Shown: positions 42,759 to 52,437 of the stretch, piece after piece | Numbering within the stretch: the stretch's first letter is position 1 | Layout: each line of letters begins with the position of its first letter | The notes under the pieces: generated by a model | What the model was told of the DNA's origin: nothing | Database searches by the model: none | What the model saw: only the letters and a program-made list of their open reading frames with translations | Source of the DNA: a bacterium | GTDB lineage: Bacteria > Bacteroidota > Ignavibacteria > SZUA-365 | Length of the DNA: 64,000 nucleotides | Direction: 5' to 3' | NCBI GenBank assembly: GCA_020444325.1 | Contig: JAHLLD010000002.1 | Span: 62,001-126,000 of the forward strand | Position numbers and translations under genes: made by a program

Positions 42759-43510
42759 TCTGTGTTCCCGGCGTGGAGCAGTCGCTCCACAGCCGCGATA
42801 TCGCCGGGGGTGTCGACGGCCTGGGAGTCGCGCTCCACGTCTGCGACCGCGATCCGCATGCCATACTCCAGCGCGCGGAGCTGTTCCAGCTTTTCCGTCC
42901 TTTCAAGCTGCGAGGGAGGAAGGTCCGCGAAGCGGAGCAGGGCATCACGCCGGAAGGCGTAGATACCTACATGCTTCCTGTAGACACCGGTTTCGGCATT
43001 TTCGTTACCGGCATCGCGCAGATGCGGGATGGCTGCCCGTGAGAAATACAACGCAAAACCTGCCCGGTCCGTTACCAGCTTCACAATATTCGGATTCTGC
43101 ATATCGGAAGCATCGTGCAGGGGACAGGCGGCCGTGGCGATATCAGCGTCCGTTTGCGCGGCAAGCATCTGCAGCGTGCGTTCGATAGTGGACGGTGGCA
43201 GCAGAGGTTCATCGCCCTGGACATTGATGTACATCTCCGCTTCCTCCGTGCGTGCGAGGTAGGCCATGCGCTCGGTGCCTGACGTCAGCTCGGCAGGTGT
43301 CATAACGGCGTTTCCGCCGAATTCCTCGACTGCCGACTGGATGCGCTCGTCGTCGGTTGCCACAAAAACCTCATCGATGCCTTCTGCCTCCAGGCAGCGC
43401 TCCCAGACACGCTGAATCATGCTTCTGCCTGAAATCATCGCCAGCGGTTTCCCGGGGAATCTCGTCGACGCATACCGCGCCGGTATCACAATCACCGTTC
43501 GAGTATTCAT
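42755..43510 (-). CDS. kdsB: 3-deoxy-manno-octulosonate cytidylyltransferase (CMP-KDO synthetase)
   Basis: A 251-residue enzyme that activates KDO for lipopolysaccharide core synthesis. Motifs: VIVIPARYASTRFPGKPLA (nucleotide-binding), VFVATDDERI, TSGTERMAYL, YINVQGDEPLLPPSTI, YFSRAAIPHLRD, VYRKHVGIYAFRRDAL and LERTEKLEQLRALEYG. It shows that the organism makes a KDO-containing outer membrane. It is 102 nt behind gatC, in the same direction as the sphingolipid genes. Confidence 0.96.
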   Translation of the reverse strand: MNTRTVIVIPARYASTRFPGKPLAMISGRSMIQRVWERCLEAEGIDEVFVATDDERIQSAVEEFGGNAVMTPAELTSGTERMAYLARTEEAEMYINVQGDEPLLPPSTIERTLQMLAAQTDADIATAACPLHDASDMQNPNIVKLVTDRAGFALYFSRAAIPHLRDAGNENAETGVYRKHVGIYAFRRDALLRFADLPPSQLERTEKLEQLRALEYGMRIAVADVERDSQAVDTPGDIAAVERLLHAGNTD

Positions 43511-43612
43511 ACCCCTAAGATAACCACGAATGCCGGATTCTCGCCATGGTGTCGGGGAATGTCACCGCTACACCGGCAGCACCTGAACGAAAGTGCCCTG
43601 GTGGTGATGGTA

Positions 43613-43921
43613 CTACAGGACTCTCTGGACGAGGATGTAGCCGTGCCTCACGCGGGGTGCATTGCGGAGGGCGTCTTCAAGGGGGAGTGATGCGAGCGGG
43701 AGGTCTTCCCGGGGAGGGGCAGCATGCAGTACGGGATGGACGAGAGGTTGGACGTCCTCGGAGGAAGATGCATCCGGGAGCCTGCTGTCGATATAATCGA
43801 GGACATGTGAGAGTTCGATGTGCAGCGCAGCGAGTTCGTCAGGAGAAAGGGTGAGCCGCGCCTGTTGCGCGGCTGCCCGTAAACTGTCGAGAGACACTGC
43901 TTTTTCAGATTGCGATGTCAT
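43613..43921 (-). CDS. gatC: Asp/Glu-tRNA amidotransferase subunit C
   Basis: A 102-residue protein matching GatC, the small stabilising subunit of the GatCAB complex that turns misacylated Asp-tRNA(Asn) or Glu-tRNA(Gln) into the amide form. Visible features: LSPDELAALHIELSHVLDYID in the N-terminal helical pair and PLPLEDALRNAP-like ending (LPLEDALRNAPRVRHGYILV). It overlaps the upstream GNAT gene by 17 nt. gatA and gatB are not in the window. Since glnS is present nearby, GatCAB would be needed mainly for Asn. Confidence 0.88.
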   Translation of the reverse strand: MTSQSEKAVSLDSLRAAAQQARLTLSPDELAALHIELSHVLDYIDSRLPDASSSEDVQPLVHPVLHAAPPREDLPLASLPLEDALRNAPRVRHGYILVQRVL

Positions 43922-45026
43922 ACACGCGGTAGGTTTTGTACTGGTCGGCGTTCATGAGCTTCGCCCCGCGGTTCATCATTTCATTGTCTTCAAGTACCCA
44001 GGACGCTTCGCCGAGATAAATCCCGTGCGCGGCAGCGCGATGCACCACTTCATGGTACATGACGGCGTCGATACCCTTCCCGCGATGTTCGGGAAGAACG
44101 CCGAGAACGAGGATGCGCACAAGGTCGATGTTTTTCGTTTTGGTCAACATGTGCCAGACTGCCCCGACAATGCCGCCACCGCGGTTGTGCCGCAGCACCT
44201 GGTTCAGATCGGGAAGGCAGAGGCTGAATCCTACGGGCTCACCATCCCGTTCAACCATGAAAACAAGATCCTTGAATTTGCCGATGACCTGTACGAGATC
44301 CTCGGCAAGGAAATCGAATTCCTCATCAGTCATGGCCACGGCGCCCCAGTTCATTTCCCAGGAGCGATTGTAGAGGTCCTTCAGCACCACGATGTCTTTC
44401 TCGAGATTCTTGAAATCCACATTGCGGATTTTGAGTTTGTAACGATCGCGCACCAGCTTCTGTCCACGCTCGAGTTTCTCGGTGATGACCTTCTTGTTCT
44501 CGAGCAGGTAGGCGTAAAGGTCCTTGCTTTTGTGGAAGCCATGGCCGTCACAGAGTGCAGGGTAGTACTCCGGATTGTACGTCATCAGAATAACCGGAGG
44601 ACGGTCATACCCTTTGATAAGCATCCCGAGTTCATCGTTGATGGAAGGATTGAGCGGTCCACGCATGGTGTCCATTCCATGCTCGCGCAGCCATTGTGCC
44701 GCGGTGTCGAACAGGGCATCGGCCACTTCCTGATCATTGATGCATTCGAAGAAACCGAAAAACCCGATTTTGTCACCGTGAACCTCATTGTGGTTGCGGT
44801 TGACGATGGCAGCGATGCGTCCCACATCCTCCCCGTTTCGCTCGGCGATGAAAAGCTGCATTTCCGCATGCTTGTAGAAGGGATTTTTCTCCCTGCTCAG
44901 AAGTTTCTTCCTGTCCATGACAAGCGGCGGCACCCAGTTGGCATTACCCTGGTAGAATTTCCACTGCAGTTTGATAAAGCGTTTCGTTTCCGCATTGCCG
45001 GAAACCGGGCGGACAGTCACACTCAT
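43905..45026 (-). CDS. GNAT-like acyltransferase, possible ceramide synthase
   Basis: A 373-residue protein with a C-terminal GNAT fold (LVRILVLGVLPEHRGKGIDAVMYHEVV, the acyl-CoA loop) and a conserved N-terminal start (FIKLQWKFYQGNANWVPPL; GRIAAIVNRNHNEVHGD; MRGPLNPSINDELGML). It is 21 nt behind serine palmitoyltransferase. In Caulobacter the bacterial ceramide synthase (bCerS) is a GNAT-like protein encoded near Spt, so I infer that this enzyme acylates 3-ketosphinganine or sphinganine. That function is from context and family resemblance, not proven by a motif. Confidence 0.8.
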   Translation of the reverse strand: MSVTVRPVSGNAETKRFIKLQWKFYQGNANWVPPLVMDRKKLLSREKNPFYKHAEMQLFIAERNGEDVGRIAAIVNRNHNEVHGDKIGFFGFFECINDQEVADALFDTAAQWLREHGMDTMRGPLNPSINDELGMLIKGYDRPPVILMTYNPEYYPALCDGHGFHKSKDLYAYLLENKKVITEKLERGQKLVRDRYKLKIRNVDFKNLEKDIVVLKDLYNRSWEMNWGAVAMTDEEFDFLAEDLVQVIGKFKDLVFMVERDGEPVGFSLCLPDLNQVLRHNRGGGIVGAVWHMLTKTKNIDLVRILVLGVLPEHRGKGIDAVMYHEVVHRAAAHGIYLGEASWVLEDNEMMNRGAKLMNADQYKTYRVYDIAI

Positions 45027-45047
45027 GTCTATTCCTTTGATGAAACG

Positions 45048-46241
45048 TTAGTCGATGACTTCGAGCTTGCGGCCGATTTCGCCGCAGATTTCAAGGATGC
45101 GGTCGAGCTGATGCTTCTCATGCGTAGCCATATAGCTTGTGCGAAGCATCTGCATGCCCTGCGGGACGCCCGGACTGATGAAGACGTTGACGAAGACGCC
45201 GGCGTCAAACAGCTCTTTCCAGAAAATGAAGCTTTTCGTGTCGTCGCCGATGATGACAGGGACCACGCCTGTTTCGCCGGTGATGACCTTGAAGCCGAGC
45301 TTCGCAAATCCATCACGCATATAGTCGGCGTTCTCACGCAGCTTGTCGACGCGCCAGGGCTCCTGTTCGAGGATGTCGAGTGACGCCAGGGCGGCGGCCA
45401 CACTGGCGGGAGTCGGACTCGCAGAGAAAATCAGCGCGGGGGAGTGATGCTTGATGTAGTTGATAACCGGGGTGTCGCCAACCACGAAACCGCCAAGGCT
45501 CGCGAAGGTTTTGCTGAACGTTCCCATGGTCATGTCAACCTGGTCACCGACGCCGTAATACGCCGCGGTGCCTTTGCCTGCCGGACCGATGACGCCGGTC
45601 GAATGCGCGTCATCAACCAGGATCCGGGCGTTGTACTTTTTCGCGATTTCCAGCAGACGCGGGAGATCGACGATGTCGCCTGTCGTGCTGAACACACCGT
45701 CCGATACGATGAGCTTTCCCTTATCCTGCGGGAGTTTTGCGATAACCCGCTCGAGATCGTCCATGTCGTTGTGCTTGTATCGGTCGAACTGGGCGAACGC
45801 GCCCTTGGCCATCAGGTTCCCCGCCACGATGCAGGCGTGATTGTCCTTGTCGGACACCACGAATTCACCACGCTGCACGAGCGTCGGAATGATGCCCTGT
45901 GCGGTCTGATATCCCGTGGAGAAAAGCAGGCAGGCTTCCTTGTCGAGGAAGTTTGCGAGGCGTGCCTCGAGTTCATTGTGCAGGGTCAGCGTCCCGGTCA
46001 GGTAACGCGATCCGCTGCAGCCCGTGCCGTAACGGTTCACCGCGTCAACACTGGCCTGCTTGACCCGCGGGTCTGCCGTCAGTCCGAGATAATTATTCGA
46101 ACCCGCCATGATGATTTTGCGGCCCTCAATGATGACCTCCGGTCCTTCACTTTCCTCGATGGCCCGGAAATAGGGGTAATACCCCATGGCCTTCACTTCG
46201 TCGGCGCGTGTGAAAGCTTTGCATTTGTCGAATAGATCCAC
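45048..46241 (-). CDS. spt: Serine palmitoyltransferase (alpha-oxoamine synthase)
   Basis: A 397-residue PLP enzyme, close in length to the Sphingobacterium enzyme, that condenses serine with palmitoyl-CoA to 3-ketosphinganine. Motifs: [43 protein letters not shown] (His stacking on PLP), [26 protein letters not shown] (Asp to the pyridine nitrogen) and the PLP lysine in [12 protein letters not shown]. The ending ([18 protein letters not shown]) favours Spt over KBL or AONS. It opens the six-gene minus-strand operon, with a downstream GNAT gene as possible ceramide synthase. Confidence 0.9.
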   Translation of the reverse strand: MDLFDKCKAFTRADEVKAMGYYPYFRAIEESEGPEVIIEGRKIIMAGSNNYLGLTADPRVKQASVDAVNRYGTGCSGSRYLTGTLTLHNELEARLANFLDKEACLLFSTGYQTAQGIIPTLVQRGEFVVSDKDNHACIVAGNLMAKGAFAQFDRYKHNDMDDLERVIAKLPQDKGKLIVSDGVFSTTGDIVDLPRLLEIAKKYNARILVDDAHSTGVIGPAGKGTAAYYGVGDQVDMTMGTFSKTFASLGGFVVGDTPVINYIKHHSPALIFSASPTPASVAAALASLDILEQEPWRVDKLRENADYMRDGFAKLGFKVITGETGVVPVIIGDDTKSFIFWKELFDAGVFVNVFISPGVPQGMQMLRTSYMATHEKHQLDRILEICGEIGRKLEVID

Positions 46242-46512
46242 GCGTACTCCTGATAGAACGTTTCAAATGCCTGTCATCCCCGTCATGCACCGGACGCGGT
46301 GACCCTGACAGGGCGCCGAAGCTGAATAGGAATTCAGTTATAAGGCGATCATAGTGCCCAATATAGTCTGAGGAGGGGTCAAAGGCAACGTTGGATTATG
46401 CAGTTTCTGCATAATGCCAGGCAGCGGAATATGCAGTTTCTGCATAAAGGTATTACATTGCTGTTTCGGCGTTTCGACGCTTCAGCCCCTGTTCAACCAG
46501 CGTGTCACCTCC
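46242..46512. other. Divergent intergenic region between spt and glnS
   Basis: 271 bp that must hold both promoters. It contains CACCG/CGGTG near 46289-46302 and two TTT-loop palindromes (46395-46446) close to glnS. No gene is seen. Confidence 0.6.
46395..46446. repeat. Two TATGCAG-TTT-CTGCATA palindromes upstream of glnS
   Basis: ATTATGCAG-TTT-CTGCATAAT (46395-46415, 9-bp arms) and TATGCAG-TTT-CTGCATA (46430-46446, 7-bp arms) lie in direct repeat 14 nt apart. They share arms with the intragenic palindromes at 5511 and 8845. Confidence 0.9.
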
Positions 46513-48198
46513 ATGACCAGCAACGAGACCCCTTCGCAGACCAATTTCGTCAAGCAGATCATCAACGAACACAATCGGACGGGACGATTTGAGCAGCGCG
46601 TTCACACGCGATTTCCGCCCGAACCGAACGGCTATCTGCATATTGGCCATGCAAAGTCCATCTGCCTGAATTTCGGCATTGCCACGGAGTACGGCGGACT
46701 CTGCAACCTTCGTTTCGACGACACGAACCCCACGAAAGAGGATGTGGAGTACGTGGACTCCATCAAGGAGGATATCCGCTGGCTCGGTTTTGACTGGGGC
46801 GACCGCGAGTACTTTGCATCCGATTATTTCGAGACGCTGTATGAATACGCGCTCACACTGATCAAAGCCGGCAAGGCGTATGTTTGCGAACTGAGTGGGG
46901 AGCAGATACGGGAGTACCGCGGCACGCTCACTGAAGCCGGGAAGGAGAGTCCTTTCCGGAATCGCAGTGTCGACGAAAACCTGGACTTGTTCGAGCGCAT
47001 GCGCAAGGGCGAATTTGCTGACGGTTCACATACGCTGCGCGCAAAAATCGACATGGCTTCGCCGAACCTGAATATGCGCGACCCGGTCATGTACCGCATC
47101 CTGCATGCGACACATCATCGCACCGGTGACGCCTGGTGTATTTATCCGATGTACGACTGGGCGCACGGGCAGTCGGACAGCATCGAGGGGATTACGCATT
47201 CCATCTGCACGCTCGAATTCGAGGACCATCGTCCCCTCTACGACTGGTATGTCGATCAGCTCGGCATCCACCATCCCCAGCAGATAGAGTTCGCTCGGTT
47301 GAATATCACGTATACGGTCATGAGCAAGCGCAAACTGCTTCAGCTCGTGAAAGACGGACTGGTTGATGGCTGGGACGATCCACGGATGCCGACGATTTCC
47401 GGGCTTCGTCGTCGTGGTTTCACACCTGCGTCCATTCGAGATTTCGCGGAGCGTGTCGGTGTGGCAAAGAAGAATTCCACGGTCGAAGTCGCCCTGCTCG
47501 AGCATTGCGTGCGCGAAGATCTCAACGCTCACGCGCTGCGTGTGATGGGAGTACTCGATCCGCTTAAAGTCGTGCTCACGAATTATCCGGAAGACCAGGT
47601 CGAGGAAATGGATGCCGTCAACAATCCTGAGGATGAGTCCGCCGGCAAGCGCAAAGTCCCGTTTTCACGCGAGCTCTATATCGAGCGCGATGACTTCATG
47701 GAAGATCCCCCGCGGAAGTTTTTCCGCCTCGCACCCGGTCGCGAAGTGCGTCTGCGCTACGGCTATATCATCAAGTGTGAAGAGGTGATCAAGGATGCCG
47801 ATGGCAATATCACGGAGCTGCACTGCACCTATGACCCGCAGACACGCAGCGGCATGCCCGACGCCAACCGCCGCGTCAAGGGCACCCTTCACTGGGTGAG
47901 CGCGCAGCATGCGCTCGATGCCGAAGTTCGTCTCTACGAGCAGCTTTTCGACAAGGAAGATCCCGATGCAGTGGAGGAGGGCCGTACCTGGCTCGACAAC
48001 ATCAATCCCGCATCGCTTTCGCTGGTGCAGGCAAAGGTCGAACCGTCGCTGCGGGAGGCTGTTCCCGGCACGCATTTCCAGTTCGAGCGCAAGGGATATT
48101 TTACCGTCGATTCGAAGCATTCGGCACCCGGCGCCCCTGTATTCAATCGAACGGTGACCTTGCGTGACACCTGGGCGAAGATCAACAAGCAGAAATAA
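46513..48198 (+). CDS. glnS: Glutaminyl-tRNA synthetase
   Basis: A 561-residue class I synthetase. Motifs: [17 protein letters not shown] with the HIGH signature near residue 35, [25 protein letters not shown], the specificity region [20 protein letters not shown], and the KMSKS-like [10 protein letters not shown] near 275. The anticodon-binding beta-barrels fill residues 345-555. The ATG at 46513 begins the conserved protein; it has almost no ribosome site, so initiation may depend on the leader with its palindromes. GlnRS in FCB bacteria is commonly regarded as acquired from eukaryotes. Confidence 0.95.
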   Translation: MTSNETPSQTNFVKQIINEHNRTGRFEQRVHTRFPPEPNGYLHIGHAKSICLNFGIATEYGGLCNLRFDDTNPTKEDVEYVDSIKEDIRWLGFDWGDREYFASDYFETLYEYALTLIKAGKAYVCELSGEQIREYRGTLTEAGKESPFRNRSVDENLDLFERMRKGEFADGSHTLRAKIDMASPNLNMRDPVMYRILHATHHRTGDAWCIYPMYDWAHGQSDSIEGITHSICTLEFEDHRPLYDWYVDQLGIHHPQQIEFARLNITYTVMSKRKLLQLVKDGLVDGWDDPRMPTISGLRRRGFTPASIRDFAERVGVAKKNSTVEVALLEHCVREDLNAHALRVMGVLDPLKVVLTNYPEDQVEEMDAVNNPEDESAGKRKVPFSRELYIERDDFMEDPPRKFFRLAPGREVRLRYGYIIKCEEVIKDADGNITELHCTYDPQTRSGMPDANRRVKGTLHWVSAQHALDAEVRLYEQLFDKEDPDAVEEGRTWLDNINPASLSLVQAKVEPSLREAVPGTHFQFERKGYFTVDSKHSAPGAPVFNRTVTLRDTWAKINKQK

Positions 48199-48246
48199 CG
48201 TTCCCTGCGCGGGACATGGCGCATGGCGCCTCGAGGAGAAACAGGA

Positions 48247-49233
48247 ATGAACATAGCAATTACGGGAGCAACAGGATTCATCGGATCCCACCTGGTGGAT
48301 CGCATGCTCGAAGAGGGACATCAGGTGCGGGCGCTAGTGCGCAAAAGCAGTAACCTGCGCTGGCTCGAAGGGAAAGCTGTTGAATTGATCGAAGGGGACA
48401 TCCGCGATGCTTCCTCCCTCGAAAATTTCATTCGTGACGCGGATTACATCTATCATATCGCTGGGGTGGTCAAGGCACGGGACCGTGCGGGATACTTCGA
48501 CGGCAATGAAAAAGCCACGGAGAACATGCTGACGGCGGCGGAGCAATTTGCACCGAAGCTGAAGCGTTTTCTCTACGTGAGCAGTCAGACTGCCGCGGGT
48601 CCTTCACCAAGCCTGGATCGTCCTGTACGGGAAGAGGACGAGCCGCGACCCATCACCACGTATGGGGAAAGCAAGATTGCCGCGGAGCAGGCGGTCCGTG
48701 CGCGCAGCGCGCGCCTGCCGTGGACCATCGTGCGTCCCCCGGCCATGTACGGTCCGCGTGATACCGAAATCTTCATTTATTTCCAGACCATCGCGAAACA
48801 TCTCGATTCCATGATCGGTTTTGACGATAAGCGCCTGAGCCTGCTGCATGCGTTCGATCTCGTGCAGGGTATGGTTCTGGCTGCCGAAGCTGACAACAGT
48901 GTGGGGGAAACCTACTTCATTGCGAGTGAGGAATTCGTTTCCTGGCCGCAGGTGGGCGGAGTGACGAAGGAGGTCATGGACACCTGGGCGGTCACGGTGC
49001 GTCTGCCGCATGCAATAGTGTATACCGTGGCGGCAATCGCGCAGGTGGTGGCGGCGATGCAGCGCAAGCCTGCAACGCTGAACCTCGAGAAGGCGCGGGA
49101 TATCACACAGAGGTACTGGACCTGTGACATCTCAAAGGCAAAGAACGAACTGGGATACAGGCAGCAGGTGAGTCTCGAAGAAGGAATTCGCGGCACGGTC
49201 GAATGGTACCGCGAACAGGGATGGCTGAAATAA
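48247..49233 (+). CDS. NAD-dependent epimerase/dehydratase, possible ceramide reductase
   Basis: A 328-residue extended SDR. It begins with the NAD motif ITGATGFIGSHLVDRML, has DIRDASSLENFI, the catalytic Tyr-Lys pair in TTYGESKIAAEQAV near residue 140 and RPPAMYGPRD. The C-terminal part carries a hydrophobic segment (IVYTVAAIAQVVAAM), which fits a membrane-bound lipid substrate. Caulobacter CerR, which reduces the keto group in ceramide synthesis, belongs to this family, and spt with a bCerS-like gene is 2 kb away, so CerR is a reasonable inference. GAGGAGAAACAGGA precedes the ATG. It is 48 nt after glnS. Confidence 0.82.
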   Translation: MNIAITGATGFIGSHLVDRMLEEGHQVRALVRKSSNLRWLEGKAVELIEGDIRDASSLENFIRDADYIYHIAGVVKARDRAGYFDGNEKATENMLTAAEQFAPKLKRFLYVSSQTAAGPSPSLDRPVREEDEPRPITTYGESKIAAEQAVRARSARLPWTIVRPPAMYGPRDTEIFIYFQTIAKHLDSMIGFDDKRLSLLHAFDLVQGMVLAAEADNSVGETYFIASEEFVSWPQVGGVTKEVMDTWAVTVRLPHAIVYTVAAIAQVVAAMQRKPATLNLEKARDITQRYWTCDISKAKNELGYRQQVSLEEGIRGTVEWYREQGWLK

Positions 49234-49270
49234 GGCTGCATGTCTCCGGGAAGGCCCCTCTGAGCTGCAA

Positions 49271-49858
49271 TCAGTTCTCGCCGCGGTAGAGTCCCTGCGA
49301 CATGATGAAAACCTGCACGGTCCACGGCACAAGGTACTGAATCGAGAGTCCTTCCCGCAGCCTGCGCCGAATGTCCGTTGAAGAAACATCGATGAGCGGC
49401 ATGGAAAATCTCCGTGCCGCTTTTTCGTATGCGTGTCCCGCGGCGGCGGCATCGTAGCCCGGTCTTCCCGCAACTGCAGGAGTGGCGAGCGACAGGATAT
49501 CCTCCGGATCCTTCCAGAGATGGAACTCCGCAAACGTGTCCTCACCCATCAGCAGGAAAAGTTCATCGTCAGGATGCTCGTCGTGAATATGCCGCAGCGT
49601 ATCGACCGTGTACGACACATCTCCCTTGAGTACTTCATAGTATTCGCCACGGATACGGTCGTTGCCGGAAACCGCAAGTTCGACCATTTCCGCGCGGACT
49701 TCCGCGGAGAGACTTTCTGACTGGAGTTTGAAAGGGGAGCGGAACGCCGGTACCAGAAGCACATGGTCGAGTTGCAGCGCATCGATGGCGCTCTGGGCGA
49801 GGATGAGATGTCCGATATGCGGGGGATTGAACGTGCCGCCGTAGATGCCAATGTTCAT
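49271..49858 (-). CDS. nadD: Nicotinate-nucleotide adenylyltransferase
   Basis: A 195-residue enzyme that forms deamido-NAD from nicotinate mononucleotide and ATP. Motifs: IGIYGGTFNPPHIGHLILAQ (HxGH nucleotidyl transfer), LLVPAFRSPFK, LLMGEDTFAEFHLWKD and the SSTDIRRRLREG loop. It overlaps the start of nothing but follows the glycosyltransferase by a four-base overlap (stop at 49855), so the pair is co-transcribed behind gltX. The end is convergent with the SDR gene. Confidence 0.96.
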   Translation of the reverse strand: MNIGIYGGTFNPPHIGHLILAQSAIDALQLDHVLLVPAFRSPFKLQSESLSAEVRAEMVELAVSGNDRIRGEYYEVLKGDVSYTVDTLRHIHDEHPDDELFLLMGEDTFAEFHLWKDPEDILSLATPAVAGRPGYDAAAAGHAYEKAARRFSMPLIDVSSTDIRRRLREGLSIQYLVPWTVQVFIMSQGLYRGEN

Positions 49859-50781
49859 GATGTTCTCTTTTCGCGTGCATGAAACATCCGGCGCTCTTCA
49901 TTTCTTGAAAAGCCGTTGATGAGATTCTCCATTTCGGTGCCAAACTCAGTGCTCACCTCGCCTGAGGCGACCAGGCGCCGGAACTTGAGGAGAAGGTAGC
50001 GACGAAGCAGGAAGAAGGAAAACGAAGAATTGTAGCGCGCGTAAAAGCGCAGCTGCTCGCGCCGGTAGGAGAGGACAATCGAAGGATTGGCGAGTGGATT
50101 GGATCCGCCGCCATGATGCGTAATGGTCACTGTCGGGTCGTACAGCACCTTCCACCCGCGGCGACGAAGCCGCATGCACAGATCGACATCCTCGAAATAA
50201 AAGAAATACCGTTCGTCGAAACCGCTGATTGAATCCCAGGCCTGGCGCGGGACAAGGACGCAGGCTCCGGTCACCCAGTCCACTTCCTGCACGGTGGCAG
50301 ACTCCTGTTCACGTTTGCGCAGGCCGCTGCCGCCGCCTTCGCGGCTTTCCTGCTGGCGTCGGCTTTCAAAGAATTCGCTCAGCAGCGTAGGGAAGCGTCC
50401 CCAGGAAAGCTGAAAACGGTCGTCGGGGAAGCGGAGTGCGGGCCCCACCGCGCCGATACCCTTTTCGGTGGCACAGCGTTCGGTCAGAGCCGGCAGGGGA
50501 TTGCCGCGAAATTCCAGGTCGTTGTTGCAGATGAGGAGGAAGGCGCCACTGGCGGCCGCAGCTCCCCTGTTGCAGGCATAACCGTAACCGCGGTTTTCTT
50601 CGAGCCGGACAACGCGGACGGTGGGATAGACGCTCCCCGGGAACGGGTCGCCGGAGGCATTGTCAACAACAATGATTTCCCGCGAGGGCACTGCGGGCAG
50701 CGCCAGCAGCTGGCTGACCAGCGCATGGGTCAGCTGCAGGCTGCCGAAATGGATGATGATGATAGAGACTTCCGGCTGCAT
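49855..50781 (-). CDS. Family 2 glycosyltransferase (rhamnosyltransferase-like)
   Basis: A 308-residue GT-A fold enzyme. Motifs: VSIIIIHFGSLQLTHALVSQ at the start, IIVVDNASGD, ENRGYGYACNRG, the metal-binding region FLLICNNDLEF (NDD/NND in place of DxD), VDWVTGACVLVPRQAWD and GFDERYFFYFEDVDLCMRLR. It resembles dTDP-rhamnosyl and related transferases of cell-wall or lipopolysaccharide synthesis. I choose ATG at 50779-50781, four bases after the gltX stop, because the domain starts there. The acceptor is unknown. Confidence 0.88.
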   Translation of the reverse strand: MQPEVSIIIIHFGSLQLTHALVSQLLALPAVPSREIIVVDNASGDPFPGSVYPTVRVVRLEENRGYGYACNRGAAAASGAFLLICNNDLEFRGNPLPALTERCATEKGIGAVGPALRFPDDRFQLSWGRFPTLLSEFFESRRQQESREGGGSGLRKREQESATVQEVDWVTGACVLVPRQAWDSISGFDERYFFYFEDVDLCMRLRRRGWKVLYDPTVTITHHGGGSNPLANPSIVLSYRREQLRFYARYNSSFSFFLLRRYLLLKFRRLVASGEVSTEFGTEMENLINGFSRNEERRMFHAREKRTS

Positions 50782-50785
50782 CCGA

Positions 50786-52249
50786 TCAGTGTCGCTGTGC
50801 TGCGATGCGAGAGATGGCAGTTTCGCGGCCAAGCAGTTCGGCGATCATGCCGAGATCCGGACCATGTTCCTCTCCGGTGAGAGCCAGGCGCAGCGGCATG
50901 AACAGCTGCTTACCCTTGACGCCGGTATCCTTCTGAATACTCTTGATCATGGCCTTGATGGTGTCGGCCTTCCAATCCTTGAGTTCTGGAGCCACCTCGG
51001 TGAATCGCGTGAATACCCGCTGTGCCTCCTCGCTCATGAGCATCGCATGGGCATCTTCTCCGAGTTGGCCCACTCCATCGCGGAGAAAGAGAGACAGGTG
51101 CTCGGTGATGTCCTCAGGCAAGGTGAGATAGTTCACGAGGGCGGCGACGACGCTGCGCGTGCGCTCGCTGTCCGAAGTGTCGAAGCCTTCGGCTTCCATA
51201 TACGGGGCGCAGATTTCGGCAAGACGCTCCACCGGAAGGGAGCGGAGATACTGTCCGTTGAACCAGCGCAGCTTGTCCATATCGAACACCGCGCCCGCCT
51301 TGCCGACACGTTCGAGGCTGAATTCCTGCTGCAGCTGATCAAGCGTGAAGAGCTCACGGTCGTCACCCGGATTCCAGCCAAGGAGAGCGACGAAGTTGAT
51401 GAGGGCTTCCGGGAGAAAACCCTTGCCGCGATAATCCTCAACCGCGACATCGCCCTGGCGTTTGCTGAGTTTTGAACGGTCTTGATTGAGCAGCAGCGGC
51501 AGGTGCGCGAACTGTGGCGGCGTCCAACCGAAAAACTCATACAGCAGCAGGTGTTTTGCAGTGCTCGGCAGCCATTCCTCGCCGCGAATGACATGTGAAA
51601 TTTGCATGTCGTGGTCGTCGATGACGTTCGCGAGGTGATAGGTTGGAAAACCGTCCGATTTCAGCAGCACCTGATCGTCGATGACATCGTAGTGTACCGT
51701 GATATCCTCTCGAATCAGATCACGGAACTGCAGCTGGCCGGCCAGCGGGATTTTCATTCGGATGGTGTAAGGGAGTCCGGCATCGAGCTTCTGCTGCAAA
51801 TCGTTTTCGCTGAGCATGCGGCAGCGCCGGTCGTACGTGGGATCTTTCTTTTCCATCACCTGGCGTTCACGCGAAGCTGTCAGTTCCTCCGGCGTGCAGA
51901 AGCAGCGATAGGCTTTTCCTTCGTCGAGCAACTGCTGCGCATGCCTGCGGTAGAGCTCCGTGCGCTCGGACTGCACGTAGGGACCATGTTTGCCGCCCCG
52001 GACTGGACCTTCGTCAAACGAGAGTCCCGCCCATGCGAGCGTATCGATAAGATTTTCCACTGCGCCTTCGACGTAGCGGGAACGGTCGGTATCTTCAATA
52101 CGCAGCACCGCCGTACCACCGTGTTTACGTGCAAAGAGGACATTGTAGAGTGCGGTTCGGAGTCCGCCAACATGAAGAAAACCGGTGGGACTCGGGGCAA
52201 AACGAACGCGAATATTCTCTGTACTCATACCTTCAAGCATTGTGTTCAT
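50786..52249 (-). CDS. gltX: Glutamyl-tRNA synthetase
   Basis: A 487-residue class I synthetase. Motifs: RVRFAPSPTGFLHVGGLRTA (HVGG form of HIGH), LRIEDTDRSRYVEGA, GPYVQSERTELYRRHAQQLL, YRCFCTPEEL, FPTYHLANVIDDHDMQISHV, and the KMSKS-like DRSKLSKRQGDVAV near residue 255. The anticodon-binding domain fills the C-terminus. The start may be the ATG at 52247-52249 or one of two in-frame ATGs 9 and 21 nt further in; none has a clear ribosome site. It opens the run gltX, glycosyltransferase, nadD. Confidence 0.95.
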   Translation of the reverse strand: MNTMLEGMSTENIRVRFAPSPTGFLHVGGLRTALYNVLFARKHGGTAVLRIEDTDRSRYVEGAVENLIDTLAWAGLSFDEGPVRGGKHGPYVQSERTELYRRHAQQLLDEGKAYRCFCTPEELTASRERQVMEKKDPTYDRRCRMLSENDLQQKLDAGLPYTIRMKIPLAGQLQFRDLIREDITVHYDVIDDQVLLKSDGFPTYHLANVIDDHDMQISHVIRGEEWLPSTAKHLLLYEFFGWTPPQFAHLPLLLNQDRSKLSKRQGDVAVEDYRGKGFLPEALINFVALLGWNPGDDRELFTLDQLQQEFSLERVGKAGAVFDMDKLRWFNGQYLRSLPVERLAEICAPYMEAEGFDTSDSERTRSVVAALVNYLTLPEDITEHLSLFLRDGVGQLGEDAHAMLMSEEAQRVFTRFTEVAPELKDWKADTIKAMIKSIQKDTGVKGKQLFMPLRLALTGEEHGPDLGMIAELLGRETAISRIAAQRH

Positions 52250-52437
52250 ACCATTCTACGGGTTCATCGCGGATGCGATTTCAAATATAGGAAGAATGCC
52301 GGACTTCTGTCAGACCGGATACGGCTTTCTTGACAATGCCGCGCAACCTTCCCTATTTTGAAACAAATCGTCAAATCTTCTGTACACATCGTTCGGGAGC
52401 ATGTCATGACGATACCATCAGCTGCTGGAGCAAACAG

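Noticed and set aside
43613-48198. Conflict between gatC and glnS
   Set aside because: Organisms with GlnRS often keep GatCAB to make Asn-tRNA, so having both is not unusual.
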